Assembly (NCBI RefSeq): GCF_007489275.1
Contig: NZ_VLNR01000004.1
Coordinates: 92,636 to 156,635, forward strand
Direction of reading: 5' to 3'
Source of the DNA: Aquimarina algiphila
Lineage (GTDB): Bacteria; Bacteroidota; Bacteroidia; Flavobacteriales; Flavobacteriaceae
Length of the DNA stretch: 64,000 nt
Shown: in pieces, positions 1-9,584 of the stretch
Numbering within the stretch: position 1 is the first letter of the stretch
How the letters are laid out: each line of letters starts with the position of its first letter
Translations under genes and position numbers: made by a program
Notes under the pieces: model-generated
What the model saw: the letters and a program-made list of their open reading frames with translations, nothing else
What the model was told of the DNA's origin: nothing
Databases searched by the model: none

Positions 1-3000
1 AAAAGTTCTAATATCGGCATTATCATCCACCACAAGTAACACAGGTAATTTTGATCTAGATTGCGATAAGTTTTCATCTACAATCTCATCATTAATACCA
101 ATTGCAAAAGATTCTGTCTCAGAAGAACGCACTAAATAATCATTTTCTGTGTCTTCTTTACAGCTTATACCTTGAATATCTTCGTAGGCTTGTTTATGCA
201 TTGGTAATCTCACTATGAAATTGGTTCCTGTTCCGCGTTCACTAATTACATTAATCGCTCCTTGATGAAGTTCTACAAGATTCTTTACAAAAGAAAGACC
301 AATACCCACTCCTTCTGGATTTCTTTTATCTTTATCTTTTGTCATGTAGAATCTATCAAATATGTTTTCTACTTTATTCTTTGAAATCCCTGCACCAGAA
401 TCTTTTACTTGTATAACTACATATCTTTTTGTAGTATCTGGCTTTGCTTTTAAAACACCAACATGCTGTAATTCTTTATCTTCAGAGATATCTATGGTTA
501 TAGTTCCATTCTCTGGAGTAAATTTAAAAGCATTAGATAAAAGGTTATTCATAATTTTTTCTAAGGCGTCATGATCAAACCAGGTGATAAGAGAATCGTT
601 TGATGTATTGATAGCAAAATCGATTTGTTGTTTATGTGCTAAAAACTGAAAAGGTTCTCCTACTTCCTTTATAAAATCTGTTATATTACTTGGTCTAACA
701 ACTAATCGCATTTTTCCTTGATTCATCTTTCTGAAGTCAAGCAATTGATTTACAAGTCTAAGTAGGTAGTCTGTATTTTTATGCATCAGCCCATATTGTT
801 CTTGTAACACTGATTCTTCTATCCTAGAACCGCTTTTCTGAAGATATTCTAAAGGCCCTTTAATTAAAGTCAACGGAGTTCTAAATTCATGAGAAATATT
901 AGTGAAAAACTCTAGTTTCATTCGCTGCACTTCTTCATGTTTATCTTTTTCTAAGTCATCTAGTGCAGATTGATGTTTTCTAGTAGTGCGATTAACAATA
1001 TTCCTCCAAAAACCAATTAATAACCCTAATCCAAGAAGACCGTAAATCACATAAGCTATTTTAGTCCTCCAGAAAGGTGGTATAACGTTGATTCTGAGTT
1101 CTGCTGGTGTTTTATCCCAGACTCCATCATTATTAGAGGTTTTCACTTTCAGGGTATACATACCTGGTTCTAAGTTTGTATATGTAGCAAATCGTTTATC
1201 GGCAGTTGTTAACACCCAATTATTATCAAAACCATCTAACATATATGCAAATTGATTCTTTTGTGGTGCTGCATAATGTAATGCGGCAAACTCAAAGGAA
1301 AAGCTGTTTTCCCAATATTTTAATTGAACTTCTTTTGTATCATTTATTGGTTCTTCTAAAAGAATACGTCCATTAATTTCCTCACCTATTTGTACCGAAT
1401 TATTTGAGATCATAAAATCCGTAATAACGGTTTCAGATTCATACGTGTTATCTCCTATACGTTTTGGATAAAACGCATTAAACCCATTAATTCCGCCAAA
1501 CAACATCTCTCCATTACTTCGTTTTAAACAAGCTAATTCTTGAAATTCGTTACTTTGTAATCCATCATTTACATCATAATTCTTAAAAGTTTCTTGTTCT
1601 GGATTAAATCTTGAAAGCCCCTTGTTCGTTGATAACCAGAGATGACCTTCCTCATCTTCAAGAATTCCCTTAATAACATTATTTGGCAATCCGTTTTTCT
1701 CTGAATAGGATACGAATCTTTCTGGTTTTCCATCTGAAGATGGAATCAACTTGCTGAGTCCTCCTCCAAATGTACCAATCCAGATATCACCAGCTTTACT
1801 CTCGTAGACCGTAAGGATATAATCATGACTTATTGTGCTCGAATCTCCCTGAACATTTTTATAAATTACAAATTTTGGGTGTTTTTTGGTTGCTTCTTCT
1901 TTTGTAAGTTTACATAAGCCTTTTCCTGTAGCGAACCAGATATTTTTATTTTTATCTTCAAGGATATTTCTTATGATATTGCTTGATAACGAATTAGCAT
2001 TGCTTGGGTTTTCCTGAAAAACATCTTTATCATACTCTTTATCATCTCCTTTATAAGTCCATCTATGAATTCCTCCCCCATATGTTCCTATCCAAATATT
2101 TTCCTGATGATCTTCTAGCAAAGTAAATACACTCTGATTGACATCTGGCATTGATATTATATCACTTTCTACAACTCTTTTAGGGTTTGAAATGTCTAAC
2201 AATAATAACCCTGGAACATCTTCTACTCCAATAAATAACGTTTTCTTTTTCTTGTATTGAACTTCGGTAAGAGCAAATGGTTTGAAAATTGTTGGAAAAT
2301 TTTTAAACCCTGTATATTCATCATTATCATTGTCTTTGAGCAACATATTGAGTCCTCCTCCTTCTGTGCCTATCCATAAAGTACCATTACTATCTTCATA
2401 CATAGATCTAATTTTATCATAACTAAGACTTGTGGGATCTAATGTTTTTCTGATATGTCGAAACTGTTTTCTTTCTGGGTCAAATTTATTTACGCCTCCT
2501 CCATTGGTTCCAACCCAAATGATACCTGTTTTATCAAGATATAAAGATTTAATAATATTTTTAGTAATACTACTTGGACTTCTTAAATCGTATGTAAATC
2601 TATTTACAAATTGAGGAAATTCATTTCCTGGTGAATTATTAAAATATAACAATCCGTTATTTGAGCCACACCAAATATTATTATTATTATCAACCTGAAG
2701 CACATTAATATTAGATTGATCTACTCTATGTACAAGTACAGAATCACTATTTTTGGATTGACAATACAACCCATTACTTGTTCCTATAAGTAATCTTCCT
2801 GATTTATCTTCACCAATACATTGCACTTGTATATTTGGCAAACCAATAGTTGCATTGACTAACCTAAAGTATAAATCTCCATTAGTGTCTCTAGATAGTT
2901 TATATAATCCACTGCGGCCACCTGCCCATAATTGATCTTTACTATCTTCAAAAATAGTGCTAATCGAATTTCTTTCCCAACCAGGAATTAGCGATTCTTG

Positions 3001-3528
3001 TTCTGGGCTAAAATGTGTAAACTTTAACGTATCCATAGATTTATTAAGATCAACCATATTAAGCCCACCGATAGTACCGACCCATAATCGATTTCTTCTA
3101 TCTTTATAGATAGATGCGACATGGTCATTACTAAGACTCTCTTTATTATTTTCATCGTGTTTATATTGGGTAAACTTTCCTGTAGATCGATCAAAAAAGT
3201 TCAATCCACTACCTGTTGTTCCTACCCACAAATTACCATTTTGATCTCCTGTAATTGCATAAATCAAATTACTACTTATATTACCCAAATGATCATTATC
3301 AGGTTTATATACAGAAAAACCATATCCATCATATTTATTCAATCCATCATGAGTACCAAACCACATAAACCCACGAGTATCCTGATAAATACTATTGATA
3401 TCACTCTGGGATAAACCATCGTCGGTTGTGATATGATCAAAATGGATTGGATCTTGAGTATACCCGGTCATTATACAACCAACAAGAGCAATACAAATGA
3501 TTAAAATTTTATGTAATCTAATATCCAT
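1..3528 (-). CDS. Hybrid two-component sensor/regulator (HTCS), 3' end cut by window edge
   Basis: This is a one-protein sensor and regulator of the type that controls glycan use in Bacteroidota. The reading frame is open from the ATG at 3528 to the left edge (1176 codons). An N-terminal signal/anchor (residues 1-25) is followed by a long periplasmic beta-propeller of repeated 'regulator propeller' units, for example SDINSIYQD then GFMWFGTHDGLNKYDG. A Y_Y_Y domain lies near residues 735-815 and a membrane helix near 819-842. The histidine kinase has its H-box SHEFRTPLT at H880, an N-box NNLLSNAFKFTPENG near 995 and a G-box. A receiver domain begins at about residue 1160 (VVDDNADIRTF). Its phospho-acceptor Asp and the expected AraC-type DNA-binding domain lie outside the window. 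Its likely targets are the adjacent DUF1080 genes on the same strand, which is inferred from position only. Confidence 0.93.
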   Translation of the reverse strand, partial: MDIRLHKILIICIALVGCIMTGYTQDPIHFDHITTDDGLSQSDINSIYQDTRGFMWFGTHDGLNKYDGYGFSVYKPDNDHLGNISSNLIYAITGDQNGNLWVGTTGSGLNFFDRSTGKFTQYKHDENNKESLSNDHVASIYKDRRNRLWVGTIGGLNMVDLNKSMDTLKFTHFSPEQESLIPGWERNSISTIFEDSKDQLWAGGRSGLYKLSRDTNGDLYFRLVNATIGLPNIQVQCIGEDKSGRLLIGTSNGLYCQSKNSDSVLVHRVDQSNINVLQVDNNNNIWCGSNNGLLYFNNSPGNEFPQFVNRFTYDLRSPSSITKNIIKSLYLDKTGIIWVGTNGGGVNKFDPERKQFRHIRKTLDPTSLSYDKIRSMYEDSNGTLWIGTEGGGLNMLLKDNDNDEYTGFKNFPTIFKPFALTEVQYKKKKTLFIGVEDVPGLLLLDISNPKRVVESDIISMPDVNQSVFTLLEDHQENIWIGTYGGGIHRWTYKGDDKEYDKDVFQENPSNANSLSSNIIRNILEDKNKNIWFATGKGLCKLTKEEATKKHPKFVIYKNVQGDSSTISHDYILTVYESKAGDIWIGTFGGGLSKLIPSSDGKPERFVSYSEKNGLPNNVIKGILEDEEGHLWLSTNKGLSRFNPEQETFKNYDVNDGLQSNEFQELACLKRSNGEMLFGGINGFNAFYPKRIGDNTYESETVITDFMISNNSVQIGEEINGRILLEEPINDTKEVQLKYWENSFSFEFAALHYAAPQKNQFAYMLDGFDNNWVLTTADKRFATYTNLEPGMYTLKVKTSNNDGVWDKTPAELRINVIPPFWRTKIAYVIYGLLGLGLLIGFWRNIVNRTTRKHQSALDDLEKDKHEEVQRMKLEFFTNISHEFRTPLTLIKGPLEYLQKSGSRIEESVLQEQYGLMHKNTDYLLRLVNQLLDFRKMNQGKMRLVVRPSNITDFIKEVGEPFQFLAHKQQIDFAINTSNDSLITWFDHDALEKIMNNLLSNAFKFTPENGTITIDISEDKELQHVGVLKAKPDTTKRYVVIQVKDSGAGISKNKVENIFDRFYMTKDKDKRNPEGVGIGLSFVKNLVELHQGAINVISERGTGTNFIVRLPMHKQAYEDIQGISCKEDTENDYLVRSSETESFAIGINDEIVDENLSQSRSKLPVLLVVDDNADIRTF

Positions 3529-4039
3529 AGTCTAGCCATTACGTTACTTAAATGTATTAAATTAAAAATAGACAAACGAGTCAAAATTCTAAACCTGTCT
3601 ATGTCATAGTATCAAAATCTGATGGGACTTCATACTATCAAATAATTATTTGTTTTAGATGCAATCCCACAAACCTAGTTTTATCATTTTAAATCTTCTG
3701 TAAAACACAGATTAGCAATAGGAGGATTTATCTACAAACAAATTATTTTTGATTTCTGACTATCGAAATATATTAAACAATTATTTGGTTTTTAGGTTTT
3801 TATACGATAGGATTTGTACTTATGAACATATGTGGTACAAAATCAATCATATGCTATATAGTTAGGGTAATCTGAATCCTAAAAGGAGTTTTGTTTCAAT
3901 TATATTGGAGGAGATATTAAACTATTTTTGAGTAATATTCTTTTCTACACTCTTTATTATACTTATTAATAGTACTAAAAAAACATAGAATACCTTTCTA
4001 ATTATACTTTAGATATTTCTCATAACCCAAAGTACACTG
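3529..4039. other. Intergenic region without a gene (511 bp)
   Basis: No credible ORF is present on either strand. The stretch is very AT-rich. It contains a perfect 14-bp palindrome, CAAATAATTATTTG, at 3639-3652, about 110 bp upstream of the HTCS start, which could be an operator. The 3' end of the ThuA/DUF1080 gene lies just to its right, so the stretch must hold that gene's transcript end and the HTCS promoter. I see no convincing GC-rich terminator. Confidence 0.5.
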
Positions 4040-5662
4040 TTACAAAACAGCAAATTTCATATATTTTTCTGGAAACTTTTTAACTGACCTAATCTGAATG
4101 TCTTTATAAAATACTTCGGCAGCTTCAGATTGTATTTGTATTTTGCCTTTATTCATAGGTTTCCATTCGCCGTTCAGGTTAGCCTTTGGATCAACAACAA
4201 CCATAACCACTTCCCCATTGAGTAAATGAATAGATCTATTCCCCACGCATATCAATTCCATTGTATTCCATTCTCCATATCCTTTTTCTGGATCATTAGG
4301 TTTAAAACATCTTCCTGTCTCAAAACCTTTATTCCATGAAAAATCTACTAAATCTGCACCCGGAGTAAAATAATATTTCTTTTCTTTTTTAATTGCAGGT
4401 GCCTTTGCTTTTACATTACCCAAAGTAATTAGGTCACCACAATCTGTTTGTTGAACTTCACATTCTATACTAGTCATCCATACATTCCAAAAATCGGTAT
4501 AATCACCAATACTATGATATAAAATTCCGCTATTCCTCTTTTTCTCTAAACGAGGTTGCCACCTTTTATCTCCCCATTTAAACTTCCAGGTAAGGTGATA
4601 GTTTTCATATTCTTTTTTGGTTACTAGTCCTGCAAAAATTTCTCCCGTAATCTTAATAATTTCTTCTCCGTTTTCTTCTATAACAGAAAATACTTTTTTA
4701 GGGTCTTTATTGAGCCCAATAGGTGTGCCTTTTGTTACATCGTCAAACTTTTTATACCCTTCTATTTCTGTACTCGTATGAGGTGCTCCCATAAAGACAT
4801 CCCACATAGAAAGTTTTTTATCAATCAAATTTTTCCACTGATTCATATTAACTCCTGTTCTAGGAGAATATATTGGATTAAAGGTATTCTCTTTTGGTTG
4901 GTATTTACTACCGCTTGCCCATCGTATTCCTCTTGTTAAAAGTTTCCAAGCACTCGGAGTATCAAAATCCTTCGGATCATGCCCTATAGAAAGGTAAAAA
5001 ATACGTCCTTTTGCATAGTGTTTTTTCCAGGAAACGGGCATTACTGCTCCTTCTATCCAACCGTTATGCTTATTTCCAAATGTGGTCGTCGCTAATACTT
5101 TTGAATTTGGATCTACATGCATATAATACTGTTCTGTATCTTTGATATCAAAATCAGTAAGTCCTTTTGTTATAGGGTCATCAATATTTACAATATCAAC
5201 TTTGTAATCAATTTTTCCTCCTGGATGTGCCACCCATTGGCCACCAATCATATACTGATACTCTGTATTTTTTCTAAAAGAATCTCCTAACCCTCCATGG
5301 CATCCTGCAAGACCAGTTCCATTTTTAACTGCTTGAAGTAACCCTTTTTCTTGTTCTTTAGTAATCTCTCCCATTGTCCAATATTGGATAATAAGATCGG
5401 TCTCAGACATTTTTTTCTCATCTGCATAAATATCCAAAGAGTTTGAAACAGTCACTTCTGCTCCTTTTGTTTTTAACCAAGCATTTACTCTGTCTGCAAA
5501 CACTTTAGGTTGGTGTCCATCCCACCCTCCATAAACCATGATAACTTTTTTTCCCTTCAAAGATGGTAACTCATCTTTTTCAAGTTTCTGAGCCATTGCA
5601 TTCTCTGGAACTAAACAAAACATCAAAATTGCAAGAAAAGTAAACTTAATAAATTGTAACAT
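4040..5662 (-). CDS. Secreted ThuA-like domain / DUF1080 (3-keto-disaccharide hydrolase family) fusion protein
   Basis: The protein has 540 residues if translation starts at the ATG at 5662. A GTG two codons upstream is possible, but the ATG gives a clean signal peptide ending ENAMAQ. Residues about 35-255 resemble the ThuA-like (trehalose utilisation, class I glutamine amidotransferase-like fold) family: VIMVYGGWDGHQPKVF, LAGCHGGLGDSF and FYLSIGHDP. Residues about 275-540 form a DUF1080/PF06439 domain, whose characterised members hydrolyse 3-keto-glycosides. The domain matches the next upstream gene almost end to end. The shared strand and 44-bp gap suggest an operon. Export implies action in the periplasm or on the cell surface, probably on an oxidised disaccharide or glucoside. 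The substrate is not visible from sequence. Confidence 0.88.
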   Translation of the reverse strand: MLQFIKFTFLAILMFCLVPENAMAQKLEKDELPSLKGKKVIMVYGGWDGHQPKVFADRVNAWLKTKGAEVTVSNSLDIYADEKKMSETDLIIQYWTMGEITKEQEKGLLQAVKNGTGLAGCHGGLGDSFRKNTEYQYMIGGQWVAHPGGKIDYKVDIVNIDDPITKGLTDFDIKDTEQYYMHVDPNSKVLATTTFGNKHNGWIEGAVMPVSWKKHYAKGRIFYLSIGHDPKDFDTPSAWKLLTRGIRWASGSKYQPKENTFNPIYSPRTGVNMNQWKNLIDKKLSMWDVFMGAPHTSTEIEGYKKFDDVTKGTPIGLNKDPKKVFSVIEENGEEIIKITGEIFAGLVTKKEYENYHLTWKFKWGDKRWQPRLEKKRNSGILYHSIGDYTDFWNVWMTSIECEVQQTDCGDLITLGNVKAKAPAIKKEKKYYFTPGADLVDFSWNKGFETGRCFKPNDPEKGYGEWNTMELICVGNRSIHLLNGEVVMVVVDPKANLNGEWKPMNKGKIQIQSEAAEVFYKDIQIRSVKKFPEKYMKFAVL

Positions 5663-5706
5663 AGTCACTATCTAATTTTAATTAATATATTATTTATAAC
5701 AAAGGA

Positions 5707-6600
5707 TTATAATTTTGCTTGTTTCTTATACTCCTTAGGGAATTTTTTAACTGATTTAATCTGAATATCTTTATAATACGCTTCAGCTCCTTCTGACTGT
5801 AATTGTATCTTACCTTTTGTAAGTGTTATTTCTTCTCCATTAATCACTTTGCGAGCATTTTTGACAATCATTACTACTTTACCATTAACAACATGAATGC
5901 TTTGATTACCCACACATATAACTTCAACTGTATTCCACTCTCCATTTGGTTTTTCATTAGGTGAATTTATATGACAGTATCCCGGATTTCCATTTCCTGC
6001 ACCATAAGTTATTGATTTATCTTTTTTTCCTGTCACTTTATATAGGTTATCTTTTATTTTTGTGGAGACCACATCTGCCCTAGCATTTACCAAGGTTACA
6101 AAATCTCCTGTATCTCCTTCTTGTATTTGACACTCTAATCCAGACATCCAAACATTCCAAAAAGCACCATGTTCTCCATGGCAGTGATATAAAATTCCGT
6201 TGTCTCTTTTTTTATCCAATCTCGGTTCCCATTTCTTTTCTCCCCATTTAAACTGAACTTTTAAATGATAATTACCAAACTCCTGAACCGTAGTTAAACC
6301 TGCATAAATTTCTCCTGTAATTTTAAGAACCATATCCCCTTCTTCATCTACAATAGAAAATACATTTTTAGGATCATTATTCAATCCAATAGGAGTTCCG
6401 TTATGCACGTTCTCACTTTTGGGATGACCTTCTAATTCTACACTTGTATGAGGTACCCCAACAAATGTTTCCCAATTTGAGAAATCTTTATCAAGAAGGT
6501 TTTGCCAATTGTCATTAATCTCGAAGCTATGCTGAGAGGTTTGTTGTCCAAAACAAAAAGCTGTTAAGCTTATGAATAGTATACCAATAAGTTTTTTCAT
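5707..6600 (-). CDS. Secreted DUF1080 (3-keto-disaccharide hydrolase family) protein
   Basis: I chose the ATG at 6600 (297 residues) because it starts the signal peptide MKKLIGILFISLTAFCFGQ. The longer frame to 6678 adds 26 residues that run through a stem-loop and look non-coding. The mature part is a single beta-sandwich-type DUF1080 domain. It is clearly paralogous to the C-terminal half of the neighbouring ThuA fusion, with shared blocks NGTPIGLNNDPK, LKITGEIYAGL, FKWGEKKWEPRLDKKRDNGILYH, NGEWNTVE and YKDIQIKSVKKFP. The conserved core suggests both copies bind related keto-sugars. This gene comes first in the presumed two-gene operon. No family-specific catalytic residue can be assigned by eye. 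Confidence 0.87.
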   Translation of the reverse strand: MKKLIGILFISLTAFCFGQQTSQHSFEINDNWQNLLDKDFSNWETFVGVPHTSVELEGHPKSENVHNGTPIGLNNDPKNVFSIVDEEGDMVLKITGEIYAGLTTVQEFGNYHLKVQFKWGEKKWEPRLDKKRDNGILYHCHGEHGAFWNVWMSGLECQIQEGDTGDFVTLVNARADVVSTKIKDNLYKVTGKKDKSITYGAGNGNPGYCHINSPNEKPNGEWNTVEVICVGNQSIHVVNGKVVMIVKNARKVINGEEITLTKGKIQLQSEGAEAYYKDIQIKSVKKFPKEYKKQAKL

Positions 6601-6665
6601 AATAAAGATGGAATTCGTAAATAATGTTTTTTTTAAACGATTAATCATATACCAATTAAAAAGAG

Positions 6666-6704
6666 TTACCCCAAGCATGACACGCCGGCCACACCTGGGG
6701 GTAA
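6666..6704 (-). promoter_or_regulatory. GC-rich stem-loop in the leader of the DUF1080 operon
   Basis: The arms TTACCCCAAG (6666-6675) and CTGGGGGTAA (6695-6704) pair at 9 of 10 positions around a 19-nt loop containing the self-complementary GCCGGC. Base composition is strikingly GC-rich for this neighbourhood. On the minus strand the hairpin is followed by CTCTTTTT, so it resembles a terminator or attenuator lying 66-104 nt before the ATG at 6600. The plus strand also has a short T-rich run after it. Confidence 0.45.
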
Positions 6705-6819
6705 TATTTTTATGTGTAGAATATTAGAAAACTTCAACAAATCATCATTGATTTTTCTATTAAACACAGAGATTTTCTAATTTATATTAATCTACTTAAA
6801 ATTAGATTTTTTATTCATT

Positions 6820-6835
6820 ATTAGGTATGCCTAAT
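6820..6835. promoter_or_regulatory. Inverted repeat ATTAGG-N4-CCTAAT
   Basis: This is a perfect 6-bp inverted repeat with a 4-nt spacer, about 220 bp upstream of the DUF1080 start at 6600. It could bind a dimeric regulator, but short AT-rich dyads also arise by chance. Confidence 0.2.
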
Positions 6836-7009
6836 GTTTAAAATATGATAACATATGACTTATTTGATTACAAAATTTGGCGTGTAATTAGATCCTCATG
6901 TGATTTCTAGATCTAAATATTTTCAGGTTGTATGGTTCATGATAAAAACCTAGTATATGCACTTTGATTGTATAATTTTAATGTCTTTATGAAAAAAACA
7001 ATCCTGTTT

Positions 7010-7921
7010 TTACCCGATATCAAAATTATCATTGTAAAATACTATTCTGGCTTTAATTGACTTAAGTCGTTCTCTAGTAACACTAAATTCTTCACCATCT
7101 TTCATCCTTAGAATATATTTTTCATTCTCCCAAAACGAATATTCTCTAAAGAAAACAAGGTTTATTATCGTTGATCTATTGACTTTAATGAAATTTTTAT
7201 CAAGTTCTTTCTCTAGAGTTGATAAATTCTTATTTATCTCATAGATTTCATTTCTACTTTTAACAATGTACTTTCTACCATTTTTTTTGATGTAGGAAAT
7301 GTTTTTTGTGCTAATTAATCGTTCTCCCTGTTTAGTTCTTACTTTTAAAGAAAGATCTTTTATTCCCCCTTTAGCATTCCCTAGTTTTATTTTACGAATT
7401 GTGCTTATGATATTGATAGATAATAATAATATTCCTGAACTAACTATCGGAACCAAATAAGTTAAATACAACTTACCATTTAAGAAAAAATAGGAATCAA
7501 AATAATCAATAGTTTTTCTATCCAAAATATAACAATGATATAAATAACGGATACTCGTTGTAATAGGTGAAAACAAAAAATATGCTATTAAAAAAAGTGG
7601 AAGAAACTTTATACCATATAAAACCAAACCTGATAATGATATTTTTAATTGATTCATTTTAAAAAAATCAGCGTAGTTACCAATAGCTAAAGCAATACAG
7701 TAAGTTGTAATTAATTCAATTAAGATCTGATCTATAAAAATAAATTGCAAAAGATTTGTAATACTGAAATTATCCTGCGAAACCCAATTAATATTTGATG
7801 GATGCAGGTAAAAAACACTCAACACAAAAAACATGGTTATACAAGTGACAAGAACAATCACTTTTCCTTTCTGAATAAATGTATATAATAGAGTTATATT
7901 TTTTTCTTGTATTTGATTCAT
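7010..7921 (-). CDS. Membrane-anchored LytTR-family DNA-binding regulator
   Basis: The protein has 303 residues. The N-terminal half holds about four hydrophobic helices: near residues 18-40, LLQFIFIDQILIELITTYCIALAIGNY, LSGLVLYGIKFLPLFLIAYFLFSP, and YLTYLVPIVSSGILLLSINIIST. The C-terminal ~100 residues are a LytTR DNA-binding domain: KNISYIKKNGRKYIVKS, LSTLEKELDKNFIKVNRSTIINL, and YILRMKDGEEFSVTRERL. There is no receiver domain, so this is a one-component membrane regulator rather than a standard response regulator. It is transcribed divergently from the VOC gene at 8237, which may be a target. The signal it senses is unknown. Confidence 0.85.
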   Translation of the reverse strand: MNQIQEKNITLLYTFIQKGKVIVLVTCITMFFVLSVFYLHPSNINWVSQDNFSITNLLQFIFIDQILIELITTYCIALAIGNYADFFKMNQLKISLSGLVLYGIKFLPLFLIAYFLFSPITTSIRYLYHCYILDRKTIDYFDSYFFLNGKLYLTYLVPIVSSGILLLSINIISTIRKIKLGNAKGGIKDLSLKVRTKQGERLISTKNISYIKKNGRKYIVKSRNEIYEINKNLSTLEKELDKNFIKVNRSTIINLVFFREYSFWENEKYILRMKDGEEFSVTRERLKSIKARIVFYNDNFDIG

Positions 7922-8236
7922 CTAGCTTAAAAAAACAAAAAGTAAATTACTGTACTTCAAATTAGATAAACATCCTTTTTAACCCACTTTTCAATTCATA
8001 AATTATAGGTTTCAGACAAATCTAATAAAATTGCACCTCAGATTGTCTATATCTTTAACGCTACCAAATCACACTTATAGTATTTATATAGTATCTCTAT
8101 TATGGTTTCAAATCTCAAATTAAAACTCAATAGATACATTGCAAAAAAGTATAAATGGTACTAAAGTATGAGTAGCGCTTATACGATATTCTTTAACATT
8201 GTTTAAAAACAACTAATTTTTATACAGAACTAACAT
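7922..8236. other. Divergent intergenic region (315 bp)
   Basis: This stretch separates the LytTR regulator (minus) from the VOC gene (plus) and must carry both promoters. I see no gene, strong dyad or complete Bacteroidota promoter in it. Confidence 0.4.
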
Positions 8237-8593
8237 ATGAATCTAGGAACATTTTCTATTAGTCTAGCAGTAAAAAACATTGATAAAAGTATTTCTTTTT
8301 ATACCCATCTAGGATTTAAAGTAGTGGATGGTGGTCACCTAAATGAAGGATTTAAAGATTCTGAAACTATGAAATGGAGAATTTTAGCAAATTCATCAGT
8401 TAAGATTGGTTTGTTTCAAGGAATGTTCAATTCTAACATCCTAACTTTTAATCCTAAAGATGTTCTTAAACTTCAGGAAGTTATAAAAGAGAAAGGAATA
8501 TCTTTTATAAAGGAAGCTAAAGCATCAGATGCAATCAAATCTATAATTCTAGCTGACCCCGATGGAAATCAAATCATGCTTGATCAACACTAA
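8237..8593 (+). CDS. VOC superfamily (glyoxalase/bleomycin-resistance fold) protein
   Basis: The protein has 118 residues, the usual size of a single VOC monomer. It opens with the VOC pattern FSISLAVKNIDKSISFYTHLGFKVVDGG and ends with a DPDGNQIMLDQH strand containing a possible metal-ligand Glu/Gln/His region. Family members are metal-dependent isomerases, dioxygenases or drug-binding proteins. Nothing here selects among them. It is cytoplasmic, with no signal peptide. The next gene starts 10 nt after its stop, so they may be cotranscribed. Confidence 0.85.
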   Translation: MNLGTFSISLAVKNIDKSISFYTHLGFKVVDGGHLNEGFKDSETMKWRILANSSVKIGLFQGMFNSNILTFNPKDVLKLQEVIKEKGISFIKEAKASDAIKSIILADPDGNQIMLDQH

Positions 8594-8603
8594 AATATGT
8601 TTT

Positions 8604-9358
8604 ATGCTTAATTCCCATTATGTCTCACTAATCATAGCTTATGCCTTAGCTGCACTACTTTGGTTACTTACTAACTTTTTTATAAAATCAATATGGAATA
8701 TTGAAAAAAAAGAATTGAATTTCAGCAAACCATATTTGGAATTTATATACGCCTTAATAGCAATGATTCCAATATTGGGAATTGGACAGTTATACATAAA
8801 CCATCTTTTAATCCCTAATCCAAATAATGCAAGTGTAATTATAGATACAAAAATCAGTTTCTGATTTATTCTCCAACACTAATTTTAATATTTATAAGAA
8901 AACAATCTTTTGATACTATATGGCTTCCAAAATCAAAAATCTTACTTCGCATAACTATTGGTCTTTGTATTGCTATATGTAGCCTTTTCGCATATTGGAT
9001 CACAAGAAAAGATATTGGAAGCTTTGGTGAAATGTTATTTCGTATTTATCATTCAAAAAATCTTGCGTTTCTTATGCAGGTTTTTATGGAGGATATAACC
9101 ATAGCACTACTATTCGTAAGGCTTTCTGCTTGGATTAATCGTAAATGGACGATTATTTTAGTTGCAATTCTTTTTGCTTGCGGACATATACCAAGTTTTG
9201 TGGCAGGTGGAGCTACACTAATTGAGTTATCTAGTCTATTGATCGATACATGTATTGGTATTCTAATATTAACTGTTATTAGTAAGTCAAAAGATGTCTG
9301 GTGGTTTTTTATGGTGCATTATGCTCTAGATATGTCTCAATTTGTTGGTTCAACATAA
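8604..9358 (+). pseudogene. CPBP-like (CAAX protease/bacteriocin-processing) membrane protein gene broken by a frameshift
   Basis: Two reading frames together encode one multi-helix membrane protein. The first runs from the ATG at 8604 to a stop at 8862-8864 (...NPNNASVIIDTKISF). Reading continues without a stop in the neighbouring frame from about 8828 to 9358. The switch can be placed in an A5 run at 8848-8852: one extra A would give ...IIDTKNQFLIYSPTLIL... and a single protein of about 250 residues. The C-terminal half has FACGH and HYALD, resembling later CPBP (PF02517) motifs, while the first motif (MEDITIALLFVR) is degenerate. It may be a true pseudogene or a homopolymer sequencing error. 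The family assignment is moderate. Confidence 0.6.
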
Positions 9359-9584
9359 TATTCTAGTCACTATTATTAAAACTAAAAATGAAACAAATAA
9401 TTGATACCTGAGAAATTAATAGCAGAATTAATTTATATTTAATTACTAAAATAAATAAAGTAAATATCATCAAAGATCGCAATTCATTCTATCTCTGTAT
9501 TTGTAAGGATGTAAGGGTAATAGAAAAGTATTATTTGGGCTATAAAAATGGGTAACGAAACAAAATTTTTAAAATAATAAAATT

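Larger units (their letters stand above)
6601..7009. other. Intergenic region with two dyads (409 bp)
   Basis: No gene is seen. The stretch separates the DUF1080 operon from the 3' end of the LytTR gene, both on the minus strand, so it should contain the DUF1080 operon promoter. It holds a GC-rich stem-loop at 6666-6704 and a second dyad, ATTAGG-tatg-CCTAAT, at 6820-6835. Both are candidate control elements for the operon. Confidence 0.5.

Noticed and set aside
8840..8864. Programmed -1 frameshift in the CPBP-like gene.
   Set aside because: The A-run does not fit a standard X-XXY-YYZ slippery heptamer in the zero frame, and the family has no known frameshifting; mutation or sequence error is simpler.
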